Origin: Hymenobacter polaris | Lineage (GTDB): Bacteria; Bacteroidota; Bacteroidia; Cytophagales; Hymenobacteraceae | Direction of reading: 5' to 3' | Assembly (NCBI RefSeq): GCF_012927305.1 | Contig: NZ_JABBGH010000002.1 | Location: 1,178,001-1,242,000, forward strand | DNA length: 64,000 bases | Shown here: piece by piece, positions 9,801-17,630 of the stretch | How positions within the stretch are numbered: the stretch's first letter is position 1 | Layout of the letters: each line of letters begins with the position of its first letter | Notes under the pieces: model-generated | What the model was told of the DNA's origin: nothing | Database searches by the model: none | The model's input: the letters and a program-made list of their open reading frames with translations, nothing else | Position numbers and translations under genes: made by a program

Positions 9801-10063
9801 CCGCGCCCACCTACGAAATCGGCAGCCCGCTCTACCCCAAGGTCGAAATCGACCTGGGCGGGCGCTACGGCCGCGGCCAGAAATTTACGATAGAAGCCCA
9901 CAGCGCCTCGCGTCGCAACCAGTACGTGCAAAGCGCCACCCTCAACGGTCGGGCCCTAGGGTCGTTCAACTTCCCGGCTGCCGAGCTGCTGCGGGGCGGC
10001 TCGCTGGTGCTGCGCATGGGCCCCGAGCCGAACAAGCAGTGGGGCACTACGGCGTGGCGGTAG
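6869..10063 (+). CDS. GH92-family glycosidase with N-terminal PL4 domain III-like module
   Basis: 1064 residues, signal peptide at 1-20 (LLLLLAFGMSTLGLRAQA). Residues about 25-220 resemble the carbohydrate-binding jelly-roll found at the end of family 4 rhamnogalacturonan lyases (IIWQVGAADRSGAEF, DFPYVLPGPADTWGG, VLEGSWVLFDQVRL). From about residue 325 the GH92 (calcium-dependent alpha-mannosidase) fold begins at YVDTRLGTAHSRWMIAPGP and continues through HLHEWTMAGLG, YVEGNAWQLTFF and LGDEDQGQMSAW. The usual GH92 signature is close to GNDDCGQMSAW, so the acidic cluster is altered here. Substrate may therefore not be the usual alpha-mannoside. It is outside the arabinose locus and has no SusCD partner nearby. 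The start is the ATG that opens the signal peptide. Confidence 0.8.
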   Translation: MISRLLLLLAFGMSTLGLRAQAPPNTIIWQVGAADRSGAEFALAPAGFRQFVGHDFGYEDKLYVVGFSQPKRDFPYVLPGPADTWGGTWGTAGWRTNQVALGFALGTEPAASGYHLQVRLADYAKKFLPLLKVSINDQDVKVQLTAPGHDRRRQPRPSLQEIPVDTASLVGNLTSATPYVLDIPVAKGVLRRGGNKVVITVLEGSWVLFDQVRLVGPRGAAVAPPGPALVQRVQPTAYELAAQGRRWQPLLVAVHHLSGRPTLQVQLDGRPIFSEAVEQGDYEFEAPMPAVAAARTSRYQVLLDGRVVQAGTVRRAAQPLQTPADYVDTRLGTAHSRWMIAPGPWMPFSMVKLSPDNQNSGWQAGYQPSYESVGTFSHLHEWTMAGLGVFATNGPLKTSIGDELQPGSGYRSRIDKKTEAAPIGYYKVQLADYDIRAELTATTRGGLERFTFPKGRDSARVLLDLHIPAEYDYQLKNVKFKKISPYRLEGVVHQFSPGVWSHDADQDYTLHVVVEFDQPMRRLGTWLNGRARYGADSLVALDAQDAGLFAEFDAQRQPVVQVRTGLSLVSLAGARQNLETELTKPFGWNFEAVRQNQRRTWNELLGRVRITTTNRLEKMRFYNALYRSVCSRNTWSDLSGEWRGTDGAVHRLPRPGDVALGCDAFWNTFWNLNQVWNLVLPEWSSRWVNSELAMYDAYGWLAKGPAGLNYVPVMVAEHEIPLLVSAYQMGIRDFDAPKVLAAAVKMQTTPAQKVYSGFAGNRDLVAYQQHGYVPADQGRFSNSMEYSFDDWTVGQLARALGHPAEYATFNARGAWWQHAIDSAGFCHLKNSDGRWTKNFDPFRSGANEEYVEGNAWQLTFFVPQDVPALVRKVGQKTFVDRLDWGFRASEPWRYNGMNDQYWNYPVVQGNQQSMHFAFLFNWAGQPWLTQKWSRSILDRYYGYGVGNAYLGDEDQGQMSAWLVMAALGLFQTDGGTSAAPTYEIGSPLYPKVEIDLGGRYGRGQKFTIEAHSASRRNQYVQSATLNGRALGSFNFPAAELLRGGSLVLRMGPEPNKQWGTTAWR

Positions 10064-10128
10064 GCCGAGTGGGCTGCCGGCCGCCGGGCCTAGGGCAGCC
10101 GCGGCCCCAAGTTGCTGGGCGAAGGCGC

Positions 10129-10136
10129 TACTTTTA
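10129..10136 (+). promoter_or_regulatory. -7-like box TACTTTTA
   Basis: TACTTTTA lies four bases before an ATG at 10141, as seen for several other genes here. It predicts transcription starting at about 10141, upstream of the membrane-protein gene. This is the main support for translating the short ORF that follows. Confidence 0.4.
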
Positions 10137-10140
10137 GAGC

Positions 10141-10248
10141 ATGAATAGTTCGGCGGAGCTGGCGCGGCAAGTGCAAGTGGGGGGTGCCGCTACCTGGGCG
10201 CCGGCCGGCCAGTTGCCTCAGCCACCGTGCCAGCCCGCGGCAGTATGA
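10141..10248 (+). CDS. Possible 35-codon leader ORF overlapping the membrane-protein start
   Basis: An ATG placed four bases after a -7-like box opens a 35-residue frame (MNSSAELARQVQVGG...) whose TGA stop overlaps the ATG of the next gene as ATGA. Such an overlap allows translational coupling, so the peptide may mainly serve to deliver ribosomes to the downstream gene. The peptide has no recognised motif. It may be only a chance frame if the real transcript starts elsewhere. Confidence 0.35.
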   Translation: MNSSAELARQVQVGGAATWAPAGQLPQPPCQPAAV

Positions 10249-11519
10249 AAACCTGGCTGCTACTGCTGGCCCTGCTGCTGGGCACGGCATTCTCGCTCTG
10301 GCTATCGCCGGCCCCGCAGGGCGCGCCCGATGTGGAGTATTGGGGCGAGTACGTGCGGGTGGCGCCCGGCCTAGGCTTCGTGCTGAACCACGATAGCCAG
10401 GGCTATATCGACGCGGCCCGGTACCCCAGCCAGCTGCTGCGGCCGGGCGAAGTACGGCAGTCGCGCCCCCTTTATATTTTGCTGGGTACGGCCGTGGGCT
10501 ACCCGCTGGCGACGGGGTTGCGGCTAGGTAGCCAGCTGGGCTTGCTGCCCCCTTGGTGGCCCGAAACGACCTGCTACTGGGGCTTCTACGGCGGCTACGT
10601 GCTGCTGAATGCCCTGGCCCTGCTGGCCAGCCTGGGGCTATTGCGCTGGCTGGTAGCGGCCCTGGCGGGCTGTCCGGCGCGCCGCTGGGTGTTTTGGCCC
10701 TTAGCCTGGGTGCTGGTAGCTAACCCCATTACCAAGGCGTTTTTCTGGACTGCCCACCAGCAGATGCTGGCATTTCTGGTGCCCCTGTTTTGCCTGGCGC
10801 TGGCCTTGTGGGTGGCCCGTCGGCCAGCCCCCGGCTGGCTTTATGCAGCGGCCCTAAGCGCGGCTCTGGGGGTGCTGCCGCTGCTCTACGGCAGCTTTGG
10901 GCTGGCTTGGCCGGCGCTGGCGTTCGGGCTGGGGGCTGCTTCGCTTGTGCACCCTAGGGCCCGCGCGGCGCGGTTTTCGGCCCGGCTGGCCGGCCAGTTG
11001 CTGCTGAGCCTGGCCCTGTTTGCCGCCCCTACGCTGCTGTGGATAGGGCTGCTGCGCCTGCACGGCACCACTTACTACAACCACGAGGCCGTGCGCTACC
11101 ACCAGCTGGTGTGGCTGCTGGAGGCCTGCCACCTGCCCCTGGCCGGCTACCTGGCCCTGGTGGGCCGCCGGCTGGCCGAGTACCTGGGTAGCCTGCAGCT
11201 GATAGCCGGGTGGCTGCTGCTGGGCCTAGGGCTGCTGGCTGCCACCTGGTGGCGTACCCGCCGCGTCCGCCCGGCCCAGGCGCTGCTGCCGGCCCTGCCA
11301 GGGCGGGCGCTGGCGTTCACCTTCGCGTGCTTCGGAGGTTTTTTTGCGCTGCTGGGCTACTACCCCGAGCGCCTGGCCTACACGCTGCTGCCCCTGGTGC
11401 TGTGCCTGCTGGCAGGCCTGCTGCCGCACTGGCCGCCGCGCCGCGCCCGCTGGCTGGCGCTGGCCGGGGCTGCCGGCTGGTATGGCTACGTACTGCTCAG
11501 CTACGGCCCTTTCTCGTGA
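10245..11519 (+). CDS. Polytopic integral membrane protein of unknown function
   Basis: 424 residues with about ten to eleven hydrophobic helices, starting with an N-terminal membrane segment (KTWLLLLALLLGTAFSLWL) followed by an extracytoplasmic stretch rich in Tyr, Asp and Arg (DSQGYIDAARYPSQLL, RQSRPLYILLG). This arrangement, with a charged first loop and many following helices, resembles GT-C type glycosyltransferases or related polyprenyl-sugar enzymes, but I see no certain DxD/EExD motif and make no functional call. The start at 10245 is preferred over an in-frame codon six residues upstream because it opens the signal-anchor. It overlaps a possible 35-codon leader. Confidence 0.7.
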   Translation: MKTWLLLLALLLGTAFSLWLSPAPQGAPDVEYWGEYVRVAPGLGFVLNHDSQGYIDAARYPSQLLRPGEVRQSRPLYILLGTAVGYPLATGLRLGSQLGLLPPWWPETTCYWGFYGGYVLLNALALLASLGLLRWLVAALAGCPARRWVFWPLAWVLVANPITKAFFWTAHQQMLAFLVPLFCLALALWVARRPAPGWLYAAALSAALGVLPLLYGSFGLAWPALAFGLGAASLVHPRARAARFSARLAGQLLLSLALFAAPTLLWIGLLRLHGTTYYNHEAVRYHQLVWLLEACHLPLAGYLALVGRRLAEYLGSLQLIAGWLLLGLGLLAATWWRTRRVRPAQALLPALPGRALAFTFACFGGFFALLGYYPERLAYTLLPLVLCLLAGLLPHWPPRRARWLALAGAAGWYGYVLLSYGPFS

Positions 11520-11617
11520 CGACCAGCCGGGCTCGGTTGGTTGGTCGGCCGCCCGTAGCCGGGTGCCGGCCCGGTGGGCTACCCGGCTGGCTTCATCATT
11601 TTGCCGGGTACTGAGCC

Positions 11618-11625
11618 TATTTTTA
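11618..11625 (+). promoter_or_regulatory. -7-like box TATTTTTA
   Basis: TATTTTTA ends five bases before the ATG at 11631. This supports the ATG at 11631 rather than the upstream in-frame ATG at 11574. Confidence 0.4.
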
Positions 11626-11630
11626 GGGCG

Positions 11631-12059
11631 ATGAAGGTTCCCGCCAAGCAAGCGCCCGCCCTGCTATTTGAAAATGCCGCCGGCCAGGTGCTGGCCGACT
11701 CTGCCGGCTTTTTACGCCTGGTGTGGAGCGCAAACGCGCGGCAACTAACTGACACCCAATCCTTGATGCGGGCCGTGAGCCAGCACCTGCGCCAGCGCGG
11801 CTGGAGCCGCCTGCTGGGCGACCAAACGAACCTGGTGCCTTTCTCGCCCGAGGAGCAGCACTGGATAGGCCAGGAGTGGCTGCCGGGCGAGGCGCGCACC
11901 AGCGGCTACCGCCACGGGGCCATCCTGGTATCGAGCCACGTGCTGAGCCGGCTGGCCACCGCTGCCATTACCAGCGCCCAGCCCGCCTCGGGGCTGCGCT
12001 ACCGCTCCTTCGACGATGAGGCCACCGCCGTGTCGTGGCTGTTGCGTCAGCCGGCATAA
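11631..12059 (+). CDS. SpoIIAA/STAS-like small cytoplasmic protein
   Basis: 142 residues, no signal or membrane segment. The pattern of a beta-strand-rich N-terminus (LRLVWSANARQLTD), an amphipathic middle and a C-terminal FDDEATAVSWLL helix matches the SpoIIAA-like proteins common in Hymenobacter relatives. Their role is unknown; by analogy they may bind partners or lipids in a STAS-like manner. The frame is open from 11574, but the box before 11631 and the MKVPAK start favour 11631. It is convergent with the DisA_N-like gene. Confidence 0.55.
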   Translation: MKVPAKQAPALLFENAAGQVLADSAGFLRLVWSANARQLTDTQSLMRAVSQHLRQRGWSRLLGDQTNLVPFSPEEQHWIGQEWLPGEARTSGYRHGAILVSSHVLSRLATAAITSAQPASGLRYRSFDDEATAVSWLLRQPA

Positions 12060-12071
12060 GGGAATAGACCT

Positions 12072-12216
12072 AAATTAAACTGCCCGAAACAGGCGGTCAT
12101 GCTGAGCTTGTCGAAGCATCTCCACTGCGTAACTAACTTCTGACGTTAGGATTACTTACGCGGTAGAGCTGCTTCGGCAAGCTCAGCATGACCGCCTGTT
12201 TCGGGCAGTTTAATTT
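12072..12216. repeat. REP-like inverted repeat, family 1, copy 2 (longest clean arms)
   Basis: Arms of about 46 bases, AAATTAAACTGCCCGAAACA then GGCGGTCATGCTGAGCTTG and its inverted copy, flank a roughly 50-base centre. It lies between two convergent genes. A second, smaller inverted pair (AAATGGGAAAA and TTTTCCCATTT) follows at 12236-12297. Confidence 0.9.
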
Positions 12217-12306
12217 GGGAACAAGTCTAATGGCTAAATGGGAAAACAAACGCTAAAGTCATTTTTACATTCTCCTATTTCTCCCTTTTCCCATTTGGCC
12301 GTTTCC

Positions 12307-13443
12307 CTACACCAGTAGCACGTCGATGCGGTGAGCGTGCACCACCCCTAGAGCCTTCGACCAGCGAAAAACCGTGAAGTTGCCGTCCTGTGAGGCTACC
12401 AGGGCCACGCCGTCGTGCTGGTCGTGCACAAACTGCGCGGCGGCCAGGTGGCGGGTGCCGCCCAGCTTGGCCGGGTGCATGCGCTGGGGCGTGCTGCCCA
12501 GCACGGGCTCGGTCAGCACCATTTCCTCTACCGGGGTGCTGCCGTCGCGGCGGGCCACCTTGGCCCCAAAGGCCAGCAGCGCCAGGCGGCCGCGGGTGAG
12601 CACGGTGGCCCCATCCACGGCCGTGAAGCCGCCAATAATCTCAATGTGGCGCAGCAGCTCGGCCGACCAGTCGGGGCCGTGGGCCACGGGGGCGGCCAGC
12701 AGCTCGGCCACGCCCTGGTAGGCGGGCTCGATGGGATAGCTAAGCGGCTGCACCAGCGAAGCCTGCCAGGCGTCGGAGCCGGGGGGCACCAGCAGCACCA
12801 GCGCCCCCCGGCCGTGGGTGCGCATGACGCGGCCCAGCTCTACCAGCACCACTACTGGGGCGGTGGGGTCGGGGTCGGGCGGCAGCGAGTCGCGCAGCTC
12901 GGGCATCTCGGCCAGGCCGGCGTTGTGCTCGTCCACCAGCTTTACCAGGTCGCCGCGCAGCACGGCCACGTTCACAAATTTGCCAAAGCCATCGGCCCGG
13001 CGGTGCTTAACAACCAGTAGGCCAGGCTCTACTACTTCCAGCACGAAGCCCACCGGCGGCACCTCGCTCACGGTGCCCCACACGTAGAGGCTGCCGTCGG
13101 CCGGCTCGTAGCTTACGCCCAGGTGGATGCCGGGGTGCTCCACGGCCGGCGCCAGCTTGGTGAGGTTGTCGGGCGTGAGGCGTAGCGGGTGCCCAAATAG
13201 CAGGGGCTGGGCAGTGTCGGCCGGGCCGAGCAGGGTCAACGAGATGCGCGGCGGCCGGCCTTCCTCGCGGCGCAGGCTAGCCCAGAAGGCAATATCAATA
13301 ACGGCCTCGATGAGGGCCGCCGATGGGGTGGGGGGCAGCTGCTGCGCCCCGCGGCCCAGGGCGGCCGCCCGGTAGTCGGCAAAGTGGGCTTCCAGCTCGG
13401 GGGCTACCATGCGGGCAGCCAGGTAGGTGGGTTCGGAGTGCAT
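12307..13443 (-). CDS. DisA_N (diadenylate cyclase)-like putative sensor protein
   Basis: 378 residues, soluble. Residues about 265-360 carry the two signatures of the DAC/DisA_N fold, DGA at 277-279 (TAVDGATVL) and GTRH at 329-332 (LGGTRHLAAAQF), followed by the usual strand pattern (DGVALVASQDGNFTVFR). In true cyclases the second motif is RHR; here it reads RHL. This matches the DAC-related sensor group named DACNV in comparative genomics of nucleotide-based signalling, which is proposed to sense rather than make nucleotides. The N-terminal 250 residues are an all-alpha/beta region I do not recognise. It stands alone between convergent and divergent neighbours. Catalysis of c-di-AMP synthesis cannot be excluded from sequence. 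Confidence 0.6.
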   Translation of the reverse strand: MHSEPTYLAARMVAPELEAHFADYRAAALGRGAQQLPPTPSAALIEAVIDIAFWASLRREEGRPPRISLTLLGPADTAQPLLFGHPLRLTPDNLTKLAPAVEHPGIHLGVSYEPADGSLYVWGTVSEVPPVGFVLEVVEPGLLVVKHRRADGFGKFVNVAVLRGDLVKLVDEHNAGLAEMPELRDSLPPDPDPTAPVVVLVELGRVMRTHGRGALVLLVPPGSDAWQASLVQPLSYPIEPAYQGVAELLAAPVAHGPDWSAELLRHIEIIGGFTAVDGATVLTRGRLALLAFGAKVARRDGSTPVEEMVLTEPVLGSTPQRMHPAKLGGTRHLAAAQFVHDQHDGVALVASQDGNFTVFRWSKALGVVHAHRIDVLLV

Positions 13444-13543
13444 AAGGAGCTAGGGAGCGGCGGGTAGTATAAGCCGAACCGGGCACTTATGTTTAGGCGT
13501 CTTCCGTGCTCCCCGGCGCCTAGCTATGCTGCCCAGGGTTGCC

Positions 13544-14785
13544 CTAGGCCCTCGCCACTCCTAAAGCGCTGCTATCGCCCAGGTACACGCTGAATAGAGT
13601 GCCCTGGCCGGGTTGGCTGGCTACCTCAATGCGGCCGCCCTGGGCCTGCACCAGCCGGTTGACCAGAAACAGCCCCACGCCAGTGCCGGACGCTGCCTCG
13701 GGGTGCAGCCGCTGAAACAGCTGAAACAGCTGCTGGCCGTGGCGTACCAGGTCGATGCCCAGGCCATTATCCTGCACCTGCAGCAGAGGGCCGCCGGGCG
13801 TGTGGCGGCTGCGCAGCACCACGCCCGGCGGCCGGCCCGGCTGGCTGTACTTCAGCGCATTGGCTACTAGGTTGAGTAAAATGGTGCGCAGGCTGCCCGG
13901 CACGTAGCATACAGCGGGCAAGCTCGCAAAATCTACCTCGATGGTGGCGCCGGCGGCCACCACCTGCGGGCGCAGGGTAGTGAGCACCTCGGCCAGTACC
14001 TCGGCCAGCACCACCCGCTCGGGGGGGCGGGTGGTGCCGGGCTGGCGCTGCTCTTGCACTACGGTGCCCAGGTCGGTGATAGTGGCGTTCAGCGTGTGCA
14101 GCGACTCGTCCACAAGGCGCCACATCAGGGCCGTATCGGGGTCGGTGCTGACGCTGGCTTGGCGCAACTCCTCAAATAAGCCCCGCAGGTTGTTCACCGG
14201 CTGCTTGAGGTCGTGCGAGGCGGCATACACGAAATTGTCGAGGTCGAGGTTGGTGCGGGCCAGCTGCTGGTTGGCGGCTTGCAGCTGCCGGGCCTGCTCG
14301 GCTAGCTCGCGGCGCGAGGCGTCGAGGGCGTGCAGCGAGTCGCGCAGCTGCTGGTTGATGCCGCCCAGCTCGGCGTGGTAGCGGTTTTCGTACTGCTGCC
14401 ACTCGTGCTTTTCCAGGGCATGAAGCACCGTCTTGCACAGCAGCTCTTGGTCGAACTGGCCCTTCACCAGGTAATCGAGGGCGCCCGCGTTTAGGGCCTG
14501 CACGGCCAGCTGCTCGTTGCCGCCCCCCGTTATCATCACCACGCAGGGGCTGCTGGGGCGCGCCAGCTGCTGCAAGTCGGCTAACAACTCAATGCCGTCA
14601 AAATCGGGTAAGTTGTTGTCCAGCACCACGCAGTCGGGGCGCTCGGCGGCGTACAGCGCCAGGGCTTCCTCGCCCGAGGTAGCCTCGCACAATGCCAATC
14701 TCTCGTGCCCCAGCTGCCGGCCCAGGTAGCGCCTATACAGTACCCGGTCCGGCTCGTTATCGTCAACCAATAAAATCTTTTTCAC
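13544..14785 (-). CDS. Receiver-histidine kinase hybrid regulator
   Basis: 413 residues. A receiver domain (residues 1-120: KILLVDDNEPDR, phospho-acceptor Asp in CVVLDNNLPDFDG, terminal Lys in DYLVKG) is followed by a coiled-coil linker and a histidine kinase core: H-box YAASHDLKQPVNNL, N-box LLNLVANALKYS, G-boxes DNGLGID and GTGVGLFL. The receiver sits at the N-terminus, so it probably takes phosphate from the phytochrome kinase or its partner and gates this kinase. The start is taken as GTG at 14785, 17 bases after the previous stop; a longer frame to 14839 would add 18 atypical residues overlapping the upstream gene. It is the last gene of the light-signalling operon. Confidence 0.8.
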   Translation of the reverse strand: MKKILLVDDNEPDRVLYRRYLGRQLGHERLALCEATSGEEALALYAAERPDCVVLDNNLPDFDGIELLADLQQLARPSSPCVVMITGGGNEQLAVQALNAGALDYLVKGQFDQELLCKTVLHALEKHEWQQYENRYHAELGGINQQLRDSLHALDASRRELAEQARQLQAANQQLARTNLDLDNFVYAASHDLKQPVNNLRGLFEELRQASVSTDPDTALMWRLVDESLHTLNATITDLGTVVQEQRQPGTTRPPERVVLAEVLAEVLTTLRPQVVAAGATIEVDFASLPAVCYVPGSLRTILLNLVANALKYSQPGRPPGVVLRSRHTPGGPLLQVQDNGLGIDLVRHGQQLFQLFQRLHPEAASGTGVGLFLVNRLVQAQGGRIEVASQPGQGTLFSVYLGDSSALGVARA

Positions 14786-14802
14786 TCCCCGGCAAAGGCA
14801 AC

Positions 14803-15243
14803 TTAGTTCAGGCGGGGCAGCTCGGTGGCGTCCAGCCAATAGCTGATGATGAGGCGAATTTTTTCTTCCAGCGCCGCGTACTCAATTGGCTTAGTAAGGT
14901 AGCTATTGGCCCCTAGGTAGTAGCAATCCTCCACGTCGCGGGTATTGGCCGACGAGCTAAAAATAATGACTGGAATGGCATGCAGGCGCGGGTCGCGCTT
15001 CACCACATCCAGCACCTCGCGGCCATCGAGGCCAGGCAGGTTCAAGTCCAGCATCACAATGGCGGGCAGCGTCGCGGGCCAGCCCACGGCCCGGCCATAG
15101 CCCTGTAGGTATTCCAGAGCTTGGTCGCCGTTTTCGCAGCGTAACACCGGGTTTTGCAGCGCGTTCTTACGAAAAGCCCGCCCGAGAGCATTAAAATCCT
15201 CGGCGTTATCCTCCACGACTAATACGGGTCTGAGCGGTTGCAT
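14803..15243 (-). CDS. Single-domain response regulator of the phytochrome operon
   Basis: 146 residues forming one CheY-like receiver: acidic pocket in LVVEDNAEDF, phospho-acceptor Asp in IVMLDLNLPGLDG, Ser/Thr in IIFSSSA and Lys in SYLTKP. It resembles Rcp1-type regulators that receive phosphate from phytochrome kinases. It has no output domain, so it acts by protein interaction or as a phosphate shuttle. It lies 31 bases after the phytochrome stop codon and 17 before the hybrid kinase, in the same direction. Confidence 0.88.
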   Translation of the reverse strand: MQPLRPVLVVEDNAEDFNALGRAFRKNALQNPVLRCENGDQALEYLQGYGRAVGWPATLPAIVMLDLNLPGLDGREVLDVVKRDPRLHAIPVIIFSSSANTRDVEDCYYLGANSYLTKPIEYAALEEKIRLIISYWLDATELPRLN

Positions 15244-15274
15244 AGCGAGTACCTAAATAGTGATGAGTGATAAA

Positions 15275-17593
15275 CTAATCTGCTTGGGGCAGTGAGAAGT
15301 AGAAAGTAGCGCCCTCGCCGCGGGCCGACTCGACCCAGATGCTGCCGCCCTGCCGCTCCACCATGCGGCGGGCAATGGCTAGGCCGGCGCCGGTGCCGCC
15401 GCCGTACTTGTCTTGCCCGTGCAGGCGTTTAAAGAGCTTAAATATACTGTCGTGGTGCCGGGCGTCGATACCGATGCCGTCGTCCTGCACAAAAAAGAGG
15501 TGAAAGCCGGTTAAATCTAGCTCAACACCAGCTGGTACGGTGCCAGCCGGGGCTAGTCCCACTTTTACGTGCTTGGTGGGGCGGTCGTTGTATTTGGTGG
15601 CGTTAGCAATGAGATTATTAAAAATCTCCATCACCCGCACCCGGTCGCCCTGCACGGGCGGTAGGTGCGGGGCGACCGTTACCACGGTGTTGGTTTCGAG
15701 CAGGCGCGGGTGCAGCAAATCCAGCACCTCGGCCAGCAGCTCGTTCATGTCCACGCGCTCGGGGCTCAACTCCTGGCGGCCGGCGCGGGCCAGCTGCAGC
15801 AGGCCCTCAATGAGGCCTTCCATGCGCTGGCTCAGGCGCACCAGCGTGCGCAGGCGCTGCACGGCCTCGTCGTCGAGCTGCTCGGCGTAGTCTTCCAGCA
15901 AGAAAATGGAGTAGTTATGGATGCCGCGCAACGGCTCCTTCAAGTCGTGCGAGGCCACGTAGGCGAAGGCGTCCAGCTCGTCGTTGCTGCGCTCCAACTC
16001 GGCGTTGAGGTGTAGCAGAGCTTCGGCGCGGGCCTGCACCTCGCGCAAGGTGCGCAGCTGTTGGTCGGCCACAAACTGGCGAATGGCCACGGCGGCCTCT
16101 ACCTCCACCTCGAGCCAGGGGGCGGCCATCAGCTCCACGGTTTGCTTCCAGGCCTCAAACGACTGGCGGGGCGAGAGAAAAAGCTGCCCGTTGGCCAGCT
16201 GCTGGGGCTTGTCGTTCTGCCCGGCCCACGTCACGGTGTGCACCTGCTCGGGCCGCACCCACAGCAAAAAGTCGTCGGAGCCCGGCGCGAGGCGCACGGC
16301 CAGCACACCGGCGGCGGTGGCGCGCAAGGCTTGGCCCAGGGCGGCATCGTGGGCGGCCAGCGAATGGGTGTGAAACACTTCGCCGCGGGCGTGCTGCCGC
16401 AGCCAGCCCAGCAGCCGGTGCAGCTCGGGCGCGGGTGGGGTGGTGCCCACCTGGGCGCAGGCCACCTGCTGTTCGAAGCACACGGCCGCCCCGCCGCAGT
16501 CGAACACGCCCGCCAAAGTGGGGCTGCCCTGGGTGAGGGCGGCCAGTAAATCGGGCTGGGCGGCGGCCTGCTCCAGCAGCTGGCTTTGGCGCGCCTGCAC
16601 CCCTAGGCGGTAGGCGTAGCCATCTTGCAGCTGCTTGGTTTTCAGCAGGGAAGAAAACGTTTTACCGATAAACTGGCACAGGTCGCGTAGCTCGTAGCTC
16701 ACCAGCCTAGGGGTGAGGTGGTGGCAGGTAATCATGCCCCACAGGCGCCCATCTTCAATGAGCGAGATAGTCATGGTGGCCGCCGAGCCCAGGTTGTGCA
16801 GGTACTCGAGGTGGATGGGCGACACGCTGCGCAGCACCGAATACGTCATGTCGGGCGGGCGGGCGTGGCCGGGCGGGCAGGTAGGCACCAGTCGCGCCGG
16901 CTGGTAGCGGGCGTCGGGGATGAAGCGCAGCCAGTTTTTCAGGTACAGCGCCCGCGCCTGCTGCGGAATATCGGAGGCCGGGTAGCGCAGCCCCAACCAG
17001 GGCGCCAGGCCGGGCGCGGTAGCCTCGGCTACCACCTCGCCGCTGTCGTCGGGGGCAAAGCGGTAGATGGCCACCCGGTCGAAGTCGGTGATGGCGCGCA
17101 CCTGCTTGGCCGCCAACTCGCACAGGGCCAGCACGCTGTCGGCCGTCAGCAGCTGCCCTAGGGCCTCGTTGAGGCGGGACAGGTCGAGGGCGCTGGCGCT
17201 GGTATCGGTTTCGGCCACCGGCTCAAACTCCAGCCACAGCAGCCTGTCGAAGCGGTGCAGCACCAGCTTGTAGAAGGGCGCCCCGGCAATGCCTTCTAGG
17301 CGGGTGCCCAGCAGCCGCGCCGTTTCGGTGAGGGTGGGCAGCAGCGCCGTTACCTCGGCCGTGCGGCTGCGCCCCAGCAGGCGCCCTAGGGGCTGGCCCA
17401 GCAGCTCAGCCGCCGGCAGGCCCACGTGGGTGGCCGTGTTTTCGCTGGCCTGCACGATGAGGTGCGTGGCCGGGTCGAGGCACAGCAAAAAGCCGTAGGG
17501 CTGGATGGCTCCCGGAAGGTGAATCGGCTCGGTGTCGCAGTTGGTAATGGTAACGGCCGCGTGGTCGGCCGCCGCGGCGGGGCTAGGGGACAT
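15275..17593 (-). CDS. bphP: Bacteriophytochrome histidine kinase
   Basis: 772 residues, soluble. Order: PAS (20-130), GAF (about 140-320), PHY (about 330-510), histidine kinase (about 535-770). The biliverdin-linking cysteine is Cys19 (TNCDTEPIHLPGAIQPYG). The GAF domain has PASDIP at 205-210 with Asp208, His261 in SPIHLEYLHN and His291 in CHHLTP, all key chromophore contacts. The PHY tongue has WAG and PRQSF (near 475-479). The kinase H-box is SHDLKEP with His549, followed by N and G boxes. It should sense red/far-red light through biliverdin and phosphorylate the neighbouring regulator. It sits 37 bases after the heme oxygenase gene that makes its chromophore. Confidence 0.95.
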   Translation of the reverse strand: MSPSPAAAADHAAVTITNCDTEPIHLPGAIQPYGFLLCLDPATHLIVQASENTATHVGLPAAELLGQPLGRLLGRSRTAEVTALLPTLTETARLLGTRLEGIAGAPFYKLVLHRFDRLLWLEFEPVAETDTSASALDLSRLNEALGQLLTADSVLALCELAAKQVRAITDFDRVAIYRFAPDDSGEVVAEATAPGLAPWLGLRYPASDIPQQARALYLKNWLRFIPDARYQPARLVPTCPPGHARPPDMTYSVLRSVSPIHLEYLHNLGSAATMTISLIEDGRLWGMITCHHLTPRLVSYELRDLCQFIGKTFSSLLKTKQLQDGYAYRLGVQARQSQLLEQAAAQPDLLAALTQGSPTLAGVFDCGGAAVCFEQQVACAQVGTTPPAPELHRLLGWLRQHARGEVFHTHSLAAHDAALGQALRATAAGVLAVRLAPGSDDFLLWVRPEQVHTVTWAGQNDKPQQLANGQLFLSPRQSFEAWKQTVELMAAPWLEVEVEAAVAIRQFVADQQLRTLREVQARAEALLHLNAELERSNDELDAFAYVASHDLKEPLRGIHNYSIFLLEDYAEQLDDEAVQRLRTLVRLSQRMEGLIEGLLQLARAGRQELSPERVDMNELLAEVLDLLHPRLLETNTVVTVAPHLPPVQGDRVRVMEIFNNLIANATKYNDRPTKHVKVGLAPAGTVPAGVELDLTGFHLFFVQDDGIGIDARHHDSIFKLFKRLHGQDKYGGGTGAGLAIARRMVERQGGSIWVESARGEGATFYFSLPQAD

Positions 17594-17630
17594 AGGCTAT
17601 GAAAGGGCGCTGGGCGCGGCAAAGTTCGCG

